Below the pieces are notes generated by a model. That model saw only the letters and a program-made list of their open reading frames with translations. It did no database searches and was not told the origin of the DNA. A DNA stretch of 58,861 nucleotides from Chytriomyces cf. hyalinus JEL632. Its lineage: Eukaryota > Chytridiomycota > Chytridiomycetes > Chytridiales > Chytriomycetaceae. How positions within the stretch are numbered: position 1 is the stretch's first letter; each line of letters begins with the position of its first letter. Location: contig JAIWWG010000146.1 of assembly GCA_025435555.1 (NCBI GenBank), forward strand, positions 1 through 58,861. Direction: 5' to 3'. This document shows, piece by piece, positions 43,276 to 53,026 of this stretch. Position numbers and translations under genes: made by a program.

Positions 43276-46200
43276 TCATGTATGGCTTACCAAACCAATT
43301 CCATCCACTCCCTTCTTGAACAAAATCTTGCCAAGACTCTTTGTGAACATATCGGCCTTCATTTCAGTAGTGCTGATGTGTTCCACATTGAGCTCTTGCT
43401 TGTTGATGTACTCACGAATAAACTCGATTTTCACCGCCATGTGCTTAGTCCTGTCCAGCATCCTTTCGCTGTTCAGAATCTTGATCAAGGCCATATTGTC
43501 ATTGAAAATCTTCATCCTCTTGGTTACAATTCCCAGAGACTTGAGTAAATCGCGTTCCCAGATCATATGAGTGAGGCACATATAGACGCTCTCCAATTCG
43601 GCAGCTGTTGTTGAACCTACAACTCCTCCAGATCGTTTACTTTTCCAGTGCATAATGTTTGAGTCCAAGAACGTGATGTAGCCGTATGTGAAACGACAGT
43701 CAATCGTGTCTGTTAACCATTCAGCATCCGCGTAGCCGACATGGTGGAACTCCTTGCACCGTGTGAACACTAGACAGAGGTCCAGTGACTTTTTAACGTA
43801 CCGTAAAACATCGGTAGCGTGCTTCCAGTGAACATCACTTGGCTTATTATTGAATCTACTAAGACTACCAACAGCAAAGGCTAGGTCTGGTCTTGTCCAT
43901 TGAGTAGGGTACAAGAGACATCCAATGAGACTCCTGTAAGGTTGTGTTGTGGTGTCGTTGTCATCTGAAGGTGCTACTGGAGTGCCTACCATTGGCGTTT
44001 CCCTTGTAGTAGCTTCCGTCATACCAAAATGAGTTAGCATCTCACCCAGAGATGGCTTCTGTGATAGATAGATCCGAGACTCGTCCCTCATGACTTGCAT
44101 ACCGACGAAACGTTCCACTACACCTAAATCCTTGATTTCAAACTTGGCAGATAACTCCTTAACGAACTTGGCCCAGAGAGACTTGTTGCTCCTGGCAATA
44201 CCACACAGAAAATCGTCCACGATTAAGATTAACATGATGAAATCCTTGTCCGTGAGTTTCCCACGTGTGAAAATACATGGGTCGAAGACACTTGGCTTGA
44301 AACCGAGATCTTTCAATGAACTGCTAAACGTCTTGTTCCACGCTCTAGCAGCTTGCTTTGTACCGTACAATGCCCGTAGAAGCTTTAGAACGGTTGGTAC
44401 ACCTTTACCAAAAGGGTACTCTTCAAATCCAGGAGGTTGCCTCATGTACACTTCGTCATTCAGCTTGGCTTGAACGAAAGCATTACGTACGTCAGCTTGA
44501 TACATCTCCAGATCGTGATCACAGCACATGATCATAAACATCCTGATTGAATACGGCCTGGCTACCGGTGCAAACGTGTCAAAGTACTCGACACCCTCGA
44601 TCATTGTAAAACCTTGAGCTACCAATCGAGACTTGAATTTACCAGGATTACCTTGAGAATCCTTTTTCTGTACATCAACAAACCTACACCCAATGACGTG
44701 CATATCTTTAGATTTCGGTACATGTTCCCAAACTCCAAAATTCTTGAGTTGGTTAATTTCAACAGTACGAGCTTCCACAATGCGTGGATCCTTGTCATTG
44801 ATACCGTTGGATAGAAAAGCATAATGAACTGAGTTTCTTGATGAAGCCCAAATTTGACGTGGTACAGGAATACGTGATGATCGACGAGGCGGTGCTACTT
44901 CCTCCAGTTCACTGAATTCAGATTCAACACTTTCGACATCATCCTGATCAACAACCTCCTCCTGATCATGAGAATCCTCAATATCGTCGTCATAAAATTC
45001 GACATTTTGAGGTGCGACCTGATCACTTATAGGATCAGTGATGTTGATTTCCACAAATTTGACGTTGGTTGTCGTAAAAATTTCAGACCAATTGGTGGCA
45101 ACCACGTTATAGGTGTTGATGTGACTAGTGTAGCCCAAAAAATAGCAGGCAACAGTACGTACATCCAATTTGTTACGACCCTTAAGATGTTCAGCAGGTA
45201 GACGTGAAAAACCTTTTGAACCAAATACTACCAGATTACCGAGATTTGGCTTGATACCAGTAAACATCTCAATCGGAGTCATAGAATCATTATGGACGAC
45301 AGGTGATCGATTAGATATGTACGTCGCATTTAGAATAGCATATGGCCAGAAATTTTTAGCCAACAAAGAGTCATTGAGAATAGTCCTGGCTCGATCAAGA
45401 ATAATCCGATTAGAGACCTCTGCCATCCCATTTTGCTCATGCTCATAGGGTACCGAGACTTGCTGCTCAATACCAAGTTCGACAATAAAGTTTTTGAACG
45501 TGCCGTGGATAAATTCCTTGGCATTGTCGGACCGAATAACTTTCAATTTTTTACCGGACATTCGTTCTGCCCAGGTAAGCCATGGTTTAAAATTTTCGAC
45601 AATTTCGTCGCCAGAACGCCCTTTCATCGGAAACGTGAACCGACACAGTGTGGCATCGTCTGTTAAAACCAATATTACCGTTTCCCCATTTCGACCGGGT
45701 GTGTTGATAATTGCAAAATCCATGTGAACCAACTCGAGTGGATATTTACACCGTGGATTTGAAGAACTCTTGAATGGGCGCCTCGTCATTTTGTTTTCGA
45801 CACAGGCGTCACATTGAAAATTAGGTGGTAATGGCGGCACTTTAAAATCTTCGACCATCTTTGACAATTTGAGAATATTCGCGTGGCTGATGTGGCACAT
45901 ACGCCGATGTAAAATTTCATAGTCATTTTGAGTAGCCGAAAGAGCTGTACCATTGATTATGACCTTAAAATTCATAATCCACCGATTGTCAACTTTGGTT
46001 GCAGTCATTACCTCCGTGGTATCCTTATAAAAAATGCTGGTCCCATTTTCTGTGACTTCCTTCAAACCATGTTTGTCCAACGAGATCGTAGACAATAGAT
46101 TGAATTTGAAGTTGGGTGCGTAGACTACATCATTAAATTCGATTCGGTGACTTGTACCGTTAGATAGAATAGCTTCGACTTCAATTGAACCATAACCGAG

Positions 46201-46638
46201 TGTGGTGTCCAATTTTCCATTAGCAATTTCAACTTGTGATTGCTTTTCAACAAAGTTTTTGAAGGCATGACGATCATTACAATAAATGTCTGATGCGCCA
46301 CTGTCCTTAATCCAGTCTGACTTTTTGATCGTCTCTGAGGATTGATGTTGTTTCTTGCTGGTGGCACAGAAAGAGAACCTGACTTTGTCACCTTCCTGAC
46401 TTTTACCAGACTTCTTGGATGCATTATTAGCATTACCAGTGGTACTTGAATTATTAGACGAGACCGACTTGTCAAAATTCTTGGGATTCACATGACAGTC
46501 CTTCTGCATGTGACCATTTTTACCACAACGGTGGCATTTGATGACCGAACCGTTACCATTACCCGAATTAGTATTGGATTTGTTACTACCAGCATTGAAA
46601 GCTGTAGAACTTTTCTGAGATTTTTCCCGCGGACCCAT
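43276..46638 (-). CDS. Copia family D pol polyprotein, intact ORF but 5' truncated
   Basis: 1120 codons without a stop. From ATG 46638: zinc knuckle C35-C38-H43-C48 (CHRCGKNGHMQKDC), protease DSGAS, GAG-pre-integrase HHCC (HRRMCHISH ... CDAC), integrase core (VHMDF, then RSDNAKEF, then EHEQNGMAE). RT follows with FDTFAPVARP, YQADVRNAF and LIVDDFLCG, then RNase H with GYADAEW and STTAAELES. The main gag domain is missing: the frame continues upstream into a fragment of another Copia family at about 46676. As it stands it lacks gag and a 5' LTR, so it cannot be autonomous. The preserved ORF suggests recent activity of the family. Confidence 0.93.
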   Translation of the reverse strand: MGPREKSQKSSTAFNAGSNKSNTNSGNGNGSVIKCHRCGKNGHMQKDCHVNPKNFDKSVSSNNSSTTGNANNASKKSGKSQEGDKVRFSFCATSKKQHQSSETIKKSDWIKDSGASDIYCNDRHAFKNFVEKQSQVEIANGKLDTTLGYGSIEVEAILSNGTSHRIEFNDVVYAPNFKFNLLSTISLDKHGLKEVTENGTSIFYKDTTEVMTATKVDNRWIMNFKVIINGTALSATQNDYEILHRRMCHISHANILKLSKMVEDFKVPPLPPNFQCDACVENKMTRRPFKSSSNPRCKYPLELVHMDFAIINTPGRNGETVILVLTDDATLCRFTFPMKGRSGDEIVENFKPWLTWAERMSGKKLKVIRSDNAKEFIHGTFKNFIVELGIEQQVSVPYEHEQNGMAEVSNRIILDRARTILNDSLLAKNFWPYAILNATYISNRSPVVHNDSMTPIEMFTGIKPNLGNLVVFGSKGFSRLPAEHLKGRNKLDVRTVACYFLGYTSHINTYNVVATNWSEIFTTTNVKFVEINITDPISDQVAPQNVEFYDDDIEDSHDQEEVVDQDDVESVESEFSELEEVAPPRRSSRIPVPRQIWASSRNSVHYAFLSNGINDKDPRIVEARTVEINQLKNFGVWEHVPKSKDMHVIGCRFVDVQKKDSQGNPGKFKSRLVAQGFTMIEGVEYFDTFAPVARPYSIRMFMIMCCDHDLEMYQADVRNAFVQAKLNDEVYMRQPPGFEEYPFGKGVPTVLKLLRALYGTKQAARAWNKTFSSSLKDLGFKPSVFDPCIFTRGKLTDKDFIMLILIVDDFLCGIARSNKSLWAKFVKELSAKFEIKDLGVVERFVGMQVMRDESRIYLSQKPSLGEMLTHFGMTEATTRETPMVGTPVAPSDDNDTTTQPYRSLIGCLLYPTQWTRPDLAFAVGSLSRFNNKPSDVHWKHATDVLRYVKKSLDLCLVFTRCKEFHHVGYADAEWLTDTIDCRFTYGYITFLDSNIMHWKSKRSGGVVGSTTAAELESVYMCLTHMIWERDLLKSLGIVTKRMKIFNDNMALIKILNSERMLDRTKHMAVKIEFIREYINKQELNVEHISTTEMKADMFTKSLGKILFKKGVDGIGLVSHT

Positions 46639-46676
46639 TCCTTGGGATTTCGAATCGATTTCCGCTTGTGTCTTGA

Positions 46677-47170
46677 TGACTGGTGAGTGTGTGTCACTGT
46701 AGTCAACACCTTCAACTTATAAGTGACTCATTACTACAAGCCATGCTTGTAGTAATGAGTCAAACTTGGCTACTGTTTTGGTATCCAAGTCGACTTTGCA
46801 CAAGTATATCTACGTTGGTCTCAGGAGCTTTCTTCCTTTGACATGTCTACCCTTTCTCCATACTTTCTTACGATTGATTGCGTTGAGCTCAACTTTCTCA
46901 GTGGCAAGGAAGTATTCACTGTATGGGTGCAAGAGCATGGCTTTCCTGGACTTTGGTGGTTCAGGCAAGCCAGTGGTTGGGATATAGATCCCTGTGGCGG
47001 GATATCTTTTGGGTTTGGATACTTGTCAACAAGTTCCTCAATAGTACCTGTTGGTGTAGTATGAAACTGCTTCCTTGTTGGCTGCCTTTTGGCCACCACT
47101 TTAGAAATGACAATGTTCTTGATTCCCCATTCATCTAACTTCTCCTTTGTCTGTACTGATAAGTAAACTT
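46677..47170 (-). mobile_element. Copia family C-like pol fragment with palindrome
   Basis: Minus-strand reading resembles 23345-23920: ISKVVAKRQPTRKQF, EELVDKYPNPKDIPP, KVDLDTKTVAKF and GVDYSDTHSPVIKTQ, with stops. At IKTQ it joins the family D gag-pol. A 17-bp perfect palindrome (46724-46740 / 46746-46762) sits in the middle and looks like an inverted copy of the adjacent RT sequence. Confidence 0.8.
46724..46762. repeat. 17-bp-arm perfect palindrome
   Basis: Arms 46724-46740 and 46746-46762 (TGACTCATTACTACAAG and its complement) around CCATG. The right arm corresponds to normal RT coding sequence; the left arm is extra. Confidence 0.95.
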
Positions 47171-47440
47171 AACAACACAAAAGGAAACTCTCAGCTCACT
47201 GGATATGCAGATGCAGCTTGTCATGTCTACATCGCAGACAGCAAATCCCAGCTCAGTTATTTGACCATGCTCGCAGACAGCGCTGTCAGCTGGAAATCAA
47301 CCAAGTCACCAACCATTGCCCTGTCATCCACTGAAGCTGAGTACATGGCCATCAGCAAACTTGGCAGAGAACTACTCACCCTTATCAACCTCCACCGTGC
47401 AACCGAAAAATTTACCTTTTGTAAATTCTTCTCCCTCTTA
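47165..47440 (+). mobile_element. Copia RNase H fragment, opposite orientation
   Basis: Plus-strand frame with GYADAACHVYIADSKSQ, AVSWKSTKSPTIALSSTEAE then YMAISKLGRELLTL, the standard Copia RNase H signature. It lies tail-adjacent to the minus-strand fragment, so two elements were broken and joined here. Confidence 0.85.
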
Positions 47441-47884
47441 GGACTAAAATCTCAATGCAACTTCCTGACCTTGCATACTGCAACCAAGCAATAAATACCA
47501 TCGCTGTCCTTACTTGGCTCCTCAAACGTCTTACGTCTACCTAATCGACCCTTTTTTCCTGTTATCTCAGGTTTTTGTCACCACCGTCCTTGCTTGTTTT
47601 TCTCCCGCTGGGTTTTTCTAGCGACCAACCGTGTGTTGCATCCACCATTTTTCCCTCTCGAGCGAGGTTTTCAAGGGAGCATACAAAGTCACGCACTTTT
47701 TTCCCACTGGGTTTTTATGCGGACTCCATCAATTTTATTACTCCACAAAATCACCAACCGCTCCGCTCTGCCAATTCACTCAACCATATCGCTCAACCCC
47801 TCACTGCACTTCAGGGGAAGCTTCTCCGAGAACAACATAAGTGCACGCTCAGCAGTCTCACTCACCGTGACCGACTCGATAGGA
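47441..47884 (+). repeat. Probable Copia LTR remnant
   Basis: Downstream of the RNase H fragment the DNA contains TTCTCCCGCTGGGTTTTTCT and CCCACTGGGTTTTTATGC. These CxCTGGGTTTTT motifs are common in Copia LTRs. Boundaries cannot be set. No gene. Confidence 0.45.
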
Positions 47885-48045
47885 AGTGTTGAGAGGCGAT
47901 TCCAGCACGTGATCTCAACTGCAAGAAAGATCGGAGAATAAAGAAGAACTTTTTCATCTCAGAATCATTCTTGGTGCAATTCGCTGTTCCCAGCTCTAGC
48001 TTTCCTCCCGACTTCCCATTACTGCCCGAAGTCTCCTTCCAACAG
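47885..48045 (-). pseudogene. Third copy of the GCN1 5' segment
   Basis: Reads NDSEMKKFFFILRSFLQLRS on the minus strand and matches 14509-14650 closely, including the preceding GGAAAGCTRGAGCTGGGAAC. It begins about 35 bp 3' of the U2 snRNA and ends near GIAS. Confidence 0.75.
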
Positions 48046-48079
48046 ATAGAGGATATTTCATCATTTGTCATATAAGAGG

Positions 48080-48264
48080 GTTGCTCGGCGTCAGCTGGCG
48101 GCAGTGAAAGGCCAGCGACACCTGTTTCCGGGTCTGTGCAAGCACAGATGACCAGAACAGTTGCAAAAATAATTGTGATAATAGATACAATGTACGCAGA
48201 TTTAGTTATCACACTAAATAGAACAGATACTACACTTGATCTTAGCCAATAGGCTTGAGAGGAT
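48080..48264 (-). ncRNA. U2: U2 spliceosomal snRNA
   Basis: The transcript begins AUCCUCUCAAGCC at 48264. It contains UUGGCUAAGAUCAAGUGUAG, the branch-site-pairing GUGUAGUAUCUGUUC (48235-48221), a stem IIa AUUUAGU/AACUAAAU and an Sm site AUUUUUG (48170-48164). The 3' hairpins are UCUGUG-CUUG-CACAGA (stem III) and GCUGGC...GCCAGC (stem IV). These match conserved U2 elements in order. The 3' end is placed just after stem IV, near 48080. U2 pairs with the intron branch point, consistent with the intron-rich genes here. The branch-recognition sequence excludes U12. Confidence 0.95.
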
Positions 48265-48294
48265 TGTACCGTACAACAAAAGGGGGCTTCCCTG

Positions 48295-48302
48295 CTTATA
48301 TA
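48295..48302 (-). promoter_or_regulatory. TATA box of the U2 gene
   Basis: TATATAAG on the minus strand, 31-38 bp upstream of the U2 5' end, the spacing expected for a transcribed snRNA gene. Confidence 0.75.
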
Positions 48303-48807
48303 CCCTTTTTTGGGTGGCTTGCGGTGGCGGAGCGCTGAATGCGCCAATCATATTCGTGCACAGTCGGCTGGGACCTTCTTCCTTCATTACTGCGATAGCA
48401 AGCAGCGTGGCAATATTCGATACATTGCACTGATTGGCTACCAGAACATGTTTGTTAATTCTGGGCCTGTTTATACACTGGCTGAGCGGTCTCATGCTTA
48501 ACCCTCCCACCCCGATTCGCGCGAATTGATAGGCAGAGGAGCCGGGTGATGGTCAGTGCGCTGTTGGTCTTCCGTATCCCCTCCATCTCGGCGTTGTACT
48601 GCAGCAACCGATGCAGCACGCAACAAGCCACTCGTTATGATATCTCTCACTGCCTTCTCTCTTTTCTCACAGGTCTGTCTCGCGACTATGAATTGTTGTA
48701 TCATCAAACATGGAACAAGCAGATTATGCAACACGAGTTTAATTCGCAACCAACTCCGATAATTAACTTGGACTGAATGAATTGAACTGTATGAATATCG
48801 GATGTGT
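48303..48807. other. Spacer between U2 and AFG1-like gene
   Basis: Short frames only, with no domain. Contains upstream sequence of U2 and the 3' flank of the AFG1-like gene. Confidence 0.4.
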
Positions 48808-50459
48808 CTATACTCGCGTGCCCCAGTTTGAACCTTGCATCTCTACCAATCGCGAAACAGCTCGCTGGAATGCAAATGCTTCTTCAGAACCCGTGAAAAT
48901 GGAGCTTGTCAACTAATAAAAGATTGGTTACACATTGTGAGCACGTGAAATGCAGTTTTTAAATTTGACTTACATGGCTCAGCTCCAGCTTGAGATCGTC
49001 CATCAACTGTCGGTCTGCAGCAGTAAGGTCCCGTTCCTTCTTCGCACCACTTGATGAGGTGGTATCATCCTGGTCTCCAACCAGCAATAAACTGGCCTCC
49101 GTTTCGCTTGACATGTACATTTTGGCCTTGTTCTCATACAGAGCGTCAATCAGGGTAATGAATCGACGAGCTTCGTTTCGTTGAGTCAGTGACATTTTTG
49201 GTACGTCCGTGAGAATCAAAGTATCAAAGTGGCTGGCAAGTTCGAGAAAGTCGGCAGCAGAATGAGGACTGCCACAAAGAAGCTTAAATGAGGCCTTTGC
49301 ATTTCGCTCGCAGGTTTCGGGAATCGTCAGTGTTCTTCCCAAGAATGTCATTGTTCTGGGTGATACTGTAATAGGAGTCCCAGCATTAGTTGTAGCTGAC
49401 AGGCGAGTGGTTGATGACTTGCCTTCTTTTCCTTTGGTGATTGAAGCCCATATTGAGTCAATGGATGCTGACGTCTCTGCATTGAGCGGGTGAAAGAATA
49501 CTTGCTCAGCTCTTGCTTGCTGACGGTAGTCGATTCCAGAGTCCAAAGGATGGACAATGTTCCGTGATTTGAGCAGTTCAATTGTTGGGAGGAAGCTTTT
49601 GCGTTGAAGTCCATTCTTGTACAGCTCTAATAAAAGACGCCGTGAGTTTAGATTCCCGCAAGTTTCTCAAAGTCACCTTCGGGAGGTCTGTTCGATGTCA
49701 CGACTGTCACCACGCCTCTGGCATATAGCTCCGAAAACAGGCGGCGAAGAAGCATAGCATCGGCGATATCCGTGACTTGAAGTTCGTCAAAGCACAGCAC
49801 CCATGCATTGTTGGCCAGCTCTTGCGCAATTGGTGGGATTGGGTCATAATTGACATGCCGTTCTTCCCTTAACTAGATAGCGAGGGGCAGTTGCAACCTG
49901 AAACATTAGCCAAATCGAAGGCCACGAAATCTGAAACAAGGTCGAAACAAACCTGATGAACTCGTTTGTGAACATCAAGCATAAATGCATGGAAATGCAC
50001 CCGTCGCTTCCTCGGGATTCCCAGGGAATGATAGAAGAGGTCCATGGTCATGGTTTTACCAGTGCCTACATCACCATGCAGATAAAGCCCTTTTGGCCCA
50101 TACTTTTCGGCAGGCACAATCTGCGATTCCTGCTGTCTTTTCGTTTGTTTCCGGGTATTCCCGGAGAGAAAGCCGTACAGAGTCTTAAAAACGTTTGCCT
50201 CGTCATCCATTTTCTCTAGTCCAACTCTATGAGGTCCCTTCGGATCAGAGTCTTCGTAGTCGACAGGCACAATTGCGGGCGGGGTGTGAACAACGAGGGT
50301 GTCGTGCAGTGACTGGAGCCGCTCAACGGTGGTCCATTGATGCTTGTCCTCCCTGAATGCGCCCTGCTGGACTTTTGCTGCGTAGACATGCAAGGGTCCT
50401 GTCTTCGCCGTCGTGAAGCAGCGTCGAGCAGTCGACACTGTCAAGAGCAATTTTTGCAT
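48808..50459 (-). CDS. AFG1: AFG1/LACE1-like mitochondrial AAA+ ATPase
   Basis: ATG at 50459. A basic, Ser/Thr/Ala-rich start (MQKLLLTVSTARRCF) suits mitochondrial import. Walker A is GDVGTGKTMTMDLFYHSL, followed by RRVHFHAFMLDVHKRVHQ, Walker B VLCFDELQVTDIADAML, TSNRPPE, LYKNGLQRKSFLP and the C-terminal IFTGSEEAFAFQRAVSRLVE. Introns: about 49874-49951, 49628-49677 and 48913-48973, all GT-AG. Afg1 supports turnover and assembly of mitochondrially encoded respiratory subunits. Full family features are present and I see no disruption. The stop is at 48808-48810. Confidence 0.92.
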
Positions 50460-50723
50460 TCTTTTCTTTTTTTTTTTTTTTTTTTCCGAAGACCATGTGA
50501 CAGGATTTACGTGTTATGGCGTTGATCCACCGCGATTTGGGATCTTGGTAAGCAGGTGAGTTGTGGTAAATGCTATGTATTTTGCGATAAAAGCAACGCA
50601 GTTGTGTGGAAAAAGGCGCTGTATATTTGAGACCGAGACAACCGTTTCGCGTTGGCGGAGGGCGGCAGGAACGGGCAGAAAAGAATTGAAACCCCCCACC
50701 CCCCCCCTCCCCCCCCCGACTTT

Positions 50724-52873
50724 CTAGGCAAGAATGTTGCGCATCAGGTACTGAGAGTGGAGACGGAGGTGTCAATTCGTTAACCCCGAATGCTGTTGAA
50801 GTCTCAAGTAGAAACTCACATTCTGCAACCTCATGTTGGCAGTTTCCTTGATTCGCTGCGCAATGATTGGGTATCTTCTCATGGCTGACGTGACGTCTTC
50901 CTTCTTGAGTTCGTATGTCGAGCATGTCGTGGCACACTTCACTGACGCCGTTCGCGGCACTTGCTCGACGATGGCTACCTCTCCAAAATACGCGTCCGGT
51001 GCTTCAAAGATATCCACAACTTCTCCAAACTCAGTGATCACTTGTGCAGAACCAACTGTTAAAAAGAACATGCTGTCGCCTGACTGACCGCACGTGATAA
51101 TCAATTGCGATGGCTCCCACGTATGTCGTATCATTAGAAGCGCCAGTTCGGACACGACATGAGATTCGACACCTTCGAAGAAACTCAACTGCGGTTTTTT
51201 TTTTCGCCGCGTTAGTAAAGCCGTGGTGACCCACACGACTAACCTTCGAAAGTGCTTGTTCTGATACTTCCACATCGAATTGATCCGGAACCGCCTCATT
51301 CGTGGCTGTGTGTGTCCTTTCCTCAAACAATAGAACCCGTTCTTGCGCCGCAATCGCAAGTTTTTCCTTCACTAGTGGATAATCTGTGACAACCATATCC
51401 AGCGATGATTTCGCCAACTTGAACAAGTGACTTTCAGTCTTTGCTCTAATCGACGCGGTTCTCTTCATGTCCAGCAAAATCCCAACTTCCCCGAAAAATG
51501 AGCCCGCTCCGATTTCGGCGTGCACATCCCCAGAGCTTCCGACTACTTCCACAGTCCCGGACAAGACAAAATACATTTCATCGGCATCGGCGTTGAGCTC
51601 GATAATGTTTTCGTCTGCTTTGAATACGAGGCAGCTCATTGTCATGGCCAGCGTGTCTATGAATGAATCCGGGGTCCCCGAAAAGATTTCCAACTGAAAA
51701 GCGCGTAAAAAAAAGACCGCAATAGGAACGACATATGTATAAATATCTCAAAAAAGCGTAAAGGTTAAATTTTACCTCTCGAATGTCTTTTTTCGCTATG
51801 TCGTTGACAAACTCGGCGCCAAATTTTTCGAAAGCCGAAACAGACTGTTGTTTTTTCCACCAAGTTTCCTTGACGATGGAAAACTCTTGCATCGACATTT
51901 GTACCGCCGGGTCTGCCGCTTCTATGATTTTGTCGAGCTTTTGCTTTGTCACAACGGCCAGCACGCAGTCGGTCTTGGCAATAATTGTCGCGGTACGCTC
52001 AAATGGGAATACTAGTATCGAAAAGAATTTGGTCGCGTCACGAGATCTATAAAAAAAACACATGCACTTACAAACGGCCAGTTCGCCGAAAAAGGCTGGC
52101 GTTGTCAGCAGAGCGAGCTCCTTATCATCCACCACAACCGCCACAGTTCCAGAAACAATGAAAAACATTTCTGCACCCCCCTCCCCTTTCCTGATGATGG
52201 CTTGTCCCTCCCTACGTCTTTGTTCATATGACGCCAGAGAAACCTGTTCGATCACATTTTGTGGAAAGCTGGAAAAGAGCGGAAATCTTTTGAGCAGGTC
52301 CAAGTTCGGATGCGCGTCAAACACGCGGGCGGAAGCTGCCGTCCCTGGAAGACCCGAAACCATTTTGATTGGATTGCGGAAAAAAGCGTCGGCTTTCGCG
52401 GACAAATTTAAAAGCGCGGCAAGAACGGCGTCGTTTTCGTCTTGGGAAAAGTTTGTGCTCCGCGTTGTTGTTTGAGCGTTTGTAGACCCTTGCTGTACGG
52501 GCGACGGGTGGTTCAAGTGCTCGAGAAAGCGGATCATTGCCTGCGAGCTTTGAAGAAGGAGGCTGTTGGCCTTGCTCAACGAACTCACGACGGCATGCTG
52601 TGCATCCCGCTCGGCTTGTATGGCTTCAACACGCGCAGTGAGGGCAGCAATGGCTTCATCTTGTTCAGCCACTCTTGTTTGGAGAAGGGCAACGGCCATT
52701 GCGTCCACCTTGACCGAAACCTCCGACAGCGACACTGCAGCGTCTAGATACCCACTGCAGTTGATGGTCTCAGGACACTCGGTCTCAGGACACTCTGGGC
52801 TGATGATGGTCGCGTCTGGAATCTCTGTGCTGGCGCTGTGGCCCACCGAGTCTTGGTTGTCGCTCAAGTTCAT
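50724..52873 (-). CDS. Protein with three cyclic-nucleotide-binding domains (1)
   Basis: ATG at 52873 (MNLSDNQDS), then an N-terminal coiled coil (EQDEAIAALTARVEAIQAER). Three CNB domains follow. Domain 1 is LKRFPLFSSFPQNVIEQVSL with FFGELAV and RTATIIAKTD. Domain 2 begins IFSGTPDSFIDTLAM and has GSFFGEVGILLDMKRTASI. Domain 3 begins SFFEGVESHVVSEL and has YFGEVAIVEQVPRTASVKC. The phosphate-binding cassettes have the FGE...RTA skeleton of CAP/PKA-type sites. The usual Arg lies at RTA or KRTA; whether each site binds cAMP or cGMP is not decidable here. Several short introns, including 50751-50819; the last exon encodes YLMRNILA. No kinase or channel domain. Confidence 0.88.
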
Positions 52874-53026
52874 AAGCGTGTCTTTGAAAATCACGAAAGT
52901 TGGGGCCCTTTGTTCGCCGTCACCACAAGCAAGTTAAATAATCTTTGACAATTGAGGGAAAAAAAAATAGTTTTGAAAGGGGGTGTGTTTGTTGTTTTTG
53001 TCTATGCACCACAACATGAACGCGTT

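Noticed and set aside
48080-48264. Minor-spliceosome U12 snRNA
   Set aside because: The branch-recognition sequence is GUGUAGUA as in U2, not the U12 type.
47862-48347. 161-residue minus-strand ORF across the U2 gene
   Set aside because: It is the U2 RNA plus the GCN1 5' fragment read through by chance.
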